NCBI GenBank assembly: GCA_963720765.1
Contig: CAVRGS010000011.1
Coordinates: forward strand, 310,001 to 374,000
Reading direction: 5' to 3'
DNA from: DASUAS01 sp963720765
GTDB taxonomy: Bacteria; Actinomycetota; Acidimicrobiia; IMCC26256; DASPTH01
Length of the DNA: 64,000 bases
Below, piece after piece: positions 62,134 through 64,000 of this stretch. Position numbers and translations under genes: made by a program. The notes under the pieces are model-generated. The model was not told the DNA's origin. It made no database searches and saw only the letters and a program-made list of their open reading frames with translations. Each line of letters opens with the position of its first letter. Position 1 is the first letter of the stretch.

Positions 62134-62748
62134 ATGGCGACCGAACAGATCCGATCCGAGGCGGCGGCGACGCTGCGGACGCTTGCGCACTCGTTCGCAG
62201 CCCACGACGTGGACGACGACGTGCTCACGCGCATCTCGGAGACCGCCACCGAGCTGACGCGCCGGGTCGACGACGCGCCGGTTCGTGACCGGTTGGCACT
62301 GATGCGCCGGGGGTTCGAGCAGTCGGGCATGGGCCTCGGTTTCGAGGACCGCGCCGTCGGCGGCAGGTCGAACCCCACGAGCGTGGACATGGACGTCCAC
62401 TACGAGGGCGAGGAGATCATCGCCGACGTCGTGCTCCGCCGCGCGTTCGAAGGTGCACCGGGTCGCGCGCACGGCGGCATCGTCGCCGCCGCGTTCGACG
62501 ACGTGACGGGTTTCGTGATCGCCCAGATCCAGGAGCCGGCGTTCACCGGCGAGCTCACCGTGCGCTACCTCGCTCCGGTTCCCGTCGACGAGCCGCTCGA
62601 GGTCCGCGCCCGCCTCGACACTCGCGAGCGGCGCAAGCTCTTCATCAGCGGCGAAGTGCGCGCCGACGGCGCGGTGCTCGCCACGTGCCGCGCCATCTAC
62701 ATCACGGTCGATCCCGGCGTGTTCGCGCAGGCACCCGACCCGAGGTGA
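62134..62748 (+). CDS. PaaI-like hotdog thioesterase
   Basis: This 204-residue acyl-CoA thioesterase-like protein has hotdog motifs in GFEDRAVGGRSNPTS, GAPGRAHGGIVAAAFDDVTG and TGELTVRYLAPVPVDEPLEVRARL. The N-terminal 60 residues are helical. The start ATG at 62134 lacks a strong ribosome-binding site. Catabolic or detoxification role is plausible with the CoA-linked genes, but no operon partner is next to it. Confidence 0.82.
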   Translation: MATEQIRSEAAATLRTLAHSFAAHDVDDDVLTRISETATELTRRVDDAPVRDRLALMRRGFEQSGMGLGFEDRAVGGRSNPTSVDMDVHYEGEEIIADVVLRRAFEGAPGRAHGGIVAAAFDDVTGFVIAQIQEPAFTGELTVRYLAPVPVDEPLEVRARLDTRERRKLFISGEVRADGAVLATCRAIYITVDPGVFAQAPDPR

Positions 62749-62764
62749 GCGCGACCGGGCGCGC

Positions 62765-64000
62765 TCACGGATACGGCGTGAGCACTCCGGTCGCCGTGTC
62801 GGCCGACGCGACGGGGTGCGCGAACCTGGCGTCCATGGCAGCGTCGAGCTGGGCCGGTGAGACCTGCGCCGACGTGAGCGGCTCCGCCCGGTAGAGCAGT
62901 TGGCCGGGGAAGGTGAGCGAGAAGCGCGGCACGCCGCCGACCAGCTCGCTGGCGGTTGAGTTCCCACCCCAGCCGACGAACCAGTCGTTCGACGCGACGT
63001 AGCGGGCGCTGCCGCAGCAGACCGACGTGGGGATCGACGGATCGCTCGCCGAACCGAGCAAGGTCGCGGTGCGGGCGTCGGTGTCGATCGCGTAGCGCAC
63101 CGCGCGCGAAGGCCGGGCGAAGCCGGTGCCGTCGTCGTAGAGCGTGACGCTGCCATCGGGGAGCAGCCGGCTGTCGTGCTGACCACCGAAGTGGCTCCCA
63201 CCGGCGAACACCGGGTCACCGACCACGGTGAGGCTCTCGGCGCGGTTCGACCCACCCAGCTTCCAGACCAGGTCCCCCGTCGCCTGGTCGACGTCGTAGA
63301 TCGCGTCGAGGTGTCGGTACGAGAGGATGAATCCGCTCCCCGTGTACTCGATCGCGTTCCAGTGGTACACGTCGTAGCCGCACGCGGCCGACGTGGGGCC
63401 CAGGTCGATGATCGACGGGACGAACTGCGGGTCCATCTCGGTCGGCGCGATGTGCTCGTAGGTGTCCCAGCTCCACACCACCGATCCGTCCGTGGGATCG
63501 ATCTCCTCGATGACGTGGTCGCAGATCGACGCGCTCGCCGGGCCTCCCAGCCCGGTGAGGTCGACCCCCGCTCGTGCCTGTGCCGTGACCATCACGACGT
63601 GCCCGTTCGCCAGCAACAGCACGTCGTGCGGATCGGCCGGGCCTCCCACCGTCTGCACCGTGCGCACCGGCGTGCCGTCGAGCTCGCGTTCCTCCAACGC
63701 GCCGTCGATCAGCGCGCCGACGTTGCCGTTGGAGAACAGCGAGTACGTCGTGAATTGGGGTTCGCTCCACCACAACGGCACGCCGTTGCGGTCGAAGATC
63801 ACGCTCCGGCTGGGGTCGAACGCGATGGGTTTGACCATGGCGTAGGGCGTCGCCCCGACGGAAGCGGTCTGGACCGACCACGGCGGGAAGTCCGTCGGCA
63901 GGCAGCGCACGTTGTAGCGGGTCGTGACGTCATGGGTCAGGTCGGTCGTCACCGCGACCGTGAAGCGCTGACCCGGCTGCTGCGCCACCCAGACGCCATA
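62765..64000 (-). CDS. arylsulfotransferase-like beta-propeller protein (5' part beyond window)
   Basis: At least 412 residues of an ASST-family protein, open to the window edge. Repeating blades contain DPHDVLLLANGHVVM, GSVVWSWDTYEHIA, YHWNAIEYTGSGFILSYRHLDAIYDVD and FGGQHDSRLLPDGSVTLYDDG. These are the arylsulfotransferase (aryl-sulfate sulfotransferase) propeller motifs with His residues. Many actinobacterial relatives lack proven activity. The gene ends at 62765 and is convergent with the thioesterase gene, 16 bases apart. Confidence 0.75.
   Translation of the reverse strand, partial: YGVWVAQQPGQRFTVAVTTDLTHDVTTRYNVRCLPTDFPPWSVQTASVGATPYAMVKPIAFDPSRSVIFDRNGVPLWWSEPQFTTYSLFSNGNVGALIDGALEERELDGTPVRTVQTVGGPADPHDVLLLANGHVVMVTAQARAGVDLTGLGGPASASICDHVIEEIDPTDGSVVWSWDTYEHIAPTEMDPQFVPSIIDLGPTSAACGYDVYHWNAIEYTGSGFILSYRHLDAIYDVDQATGDLVWKLGGSNRAESLTVVGDPVFAGGSHFGGQHDSRLLPDGSVTLYDDGTGFARPSRAVRYAIDTDARTATLLGSASDPSIPTSVCCGSARYVASNDWFVGWGGNSTASELVGGVPRFSLTFPGQLLYRAEPLTSAQVSPAQLDAAMDARFAHPVASADTATGVLTPYP

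Overview
This window is GC-rich, densely packed and gene-dense, and reads as a chromosomal segment of an actinobacterium. An Acidimicrobiia-like lineage is an inference from the combination of a B12-dependent ribonucleotide reductase with NrdR, GAAC-N4-GTTC LexA boxes next to lexA and recA, a Cvn-type conservon, Drr-type ABC exporters, and acidimicrobial or mycobacterial style catabolic genes. No rRNA is present. Long open frames on the strand opposite most genes are a by-product of the base composition.

Layout: 1-3770 holds an ABC exporter, a small secreted protein and a Baeyer-Villiger monooxygenase. 3.9-10.9 kb is accessory and partly decayed: relics of a GNAT, a kinase and a response regulator, a LuxR regulator with a divergent membrane protein, and a remnant mobile element (excisionase-like HTH, Fic enzyme, tyrosine integrase) ending beside the 3' half of a tRNA-Val. 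10.9-17.7 kb carries nrdJ-nrdR with a NrdR box, a cyclase, and a divergent LysM protein/lexA pair with three LexA boxes, then an exporter. 17.7-32 kb is catabolic. A TetR regulator, a divergent ABC solute-binding protein, a five-gene operon (P450, SMP-30 lactonase, APH-like kinase, DUF7064-like protein, amidohydrolase) and a fused CoA-transferase each have the same TGGCAC-GGT-GTGCCA palindrome upstream, so they look like one regulon for an unidentified substrate.

31.3-41.2 kb is one tight minus-strand series: miaB, miaA, dapF, hflX, a GGDEF protein, dapC, dapD, dapE and a hydrolase, with ATGA/GTGA overlaps or gaps of about 10 bases. recA precedes it, with its own LexA-controlled promoter. 42.5-47.1 kb has an SDR, rsgA and a DrrAB exporter with a divergent TetR and twin operators. 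46.9-50.6 kb is rimO-pgsA-cinA-thpR. 50.7-56 kb has an RNA methyltransferase and a conservon (sensor kinase, roadblock, DUF742, small GTPase). 56-64 kb has ftsK, RNase J, and small metabolic enzymes, ending in a partial arylsulfotransferase-like gene.

At least seven otherwise well-conserved genes (the DUF7064-like gene, P450, miaB, the DrrB permease, DUF742, the conservon kinase and a PPOX-fold protein) are each broken by what looks like a single-base indel. Such errors are spread through housekeeping genes, so at least part of this is probably sequencing or assembly error, not decay. The Fic and integrase genes carry several each and may be true pseudogenes.
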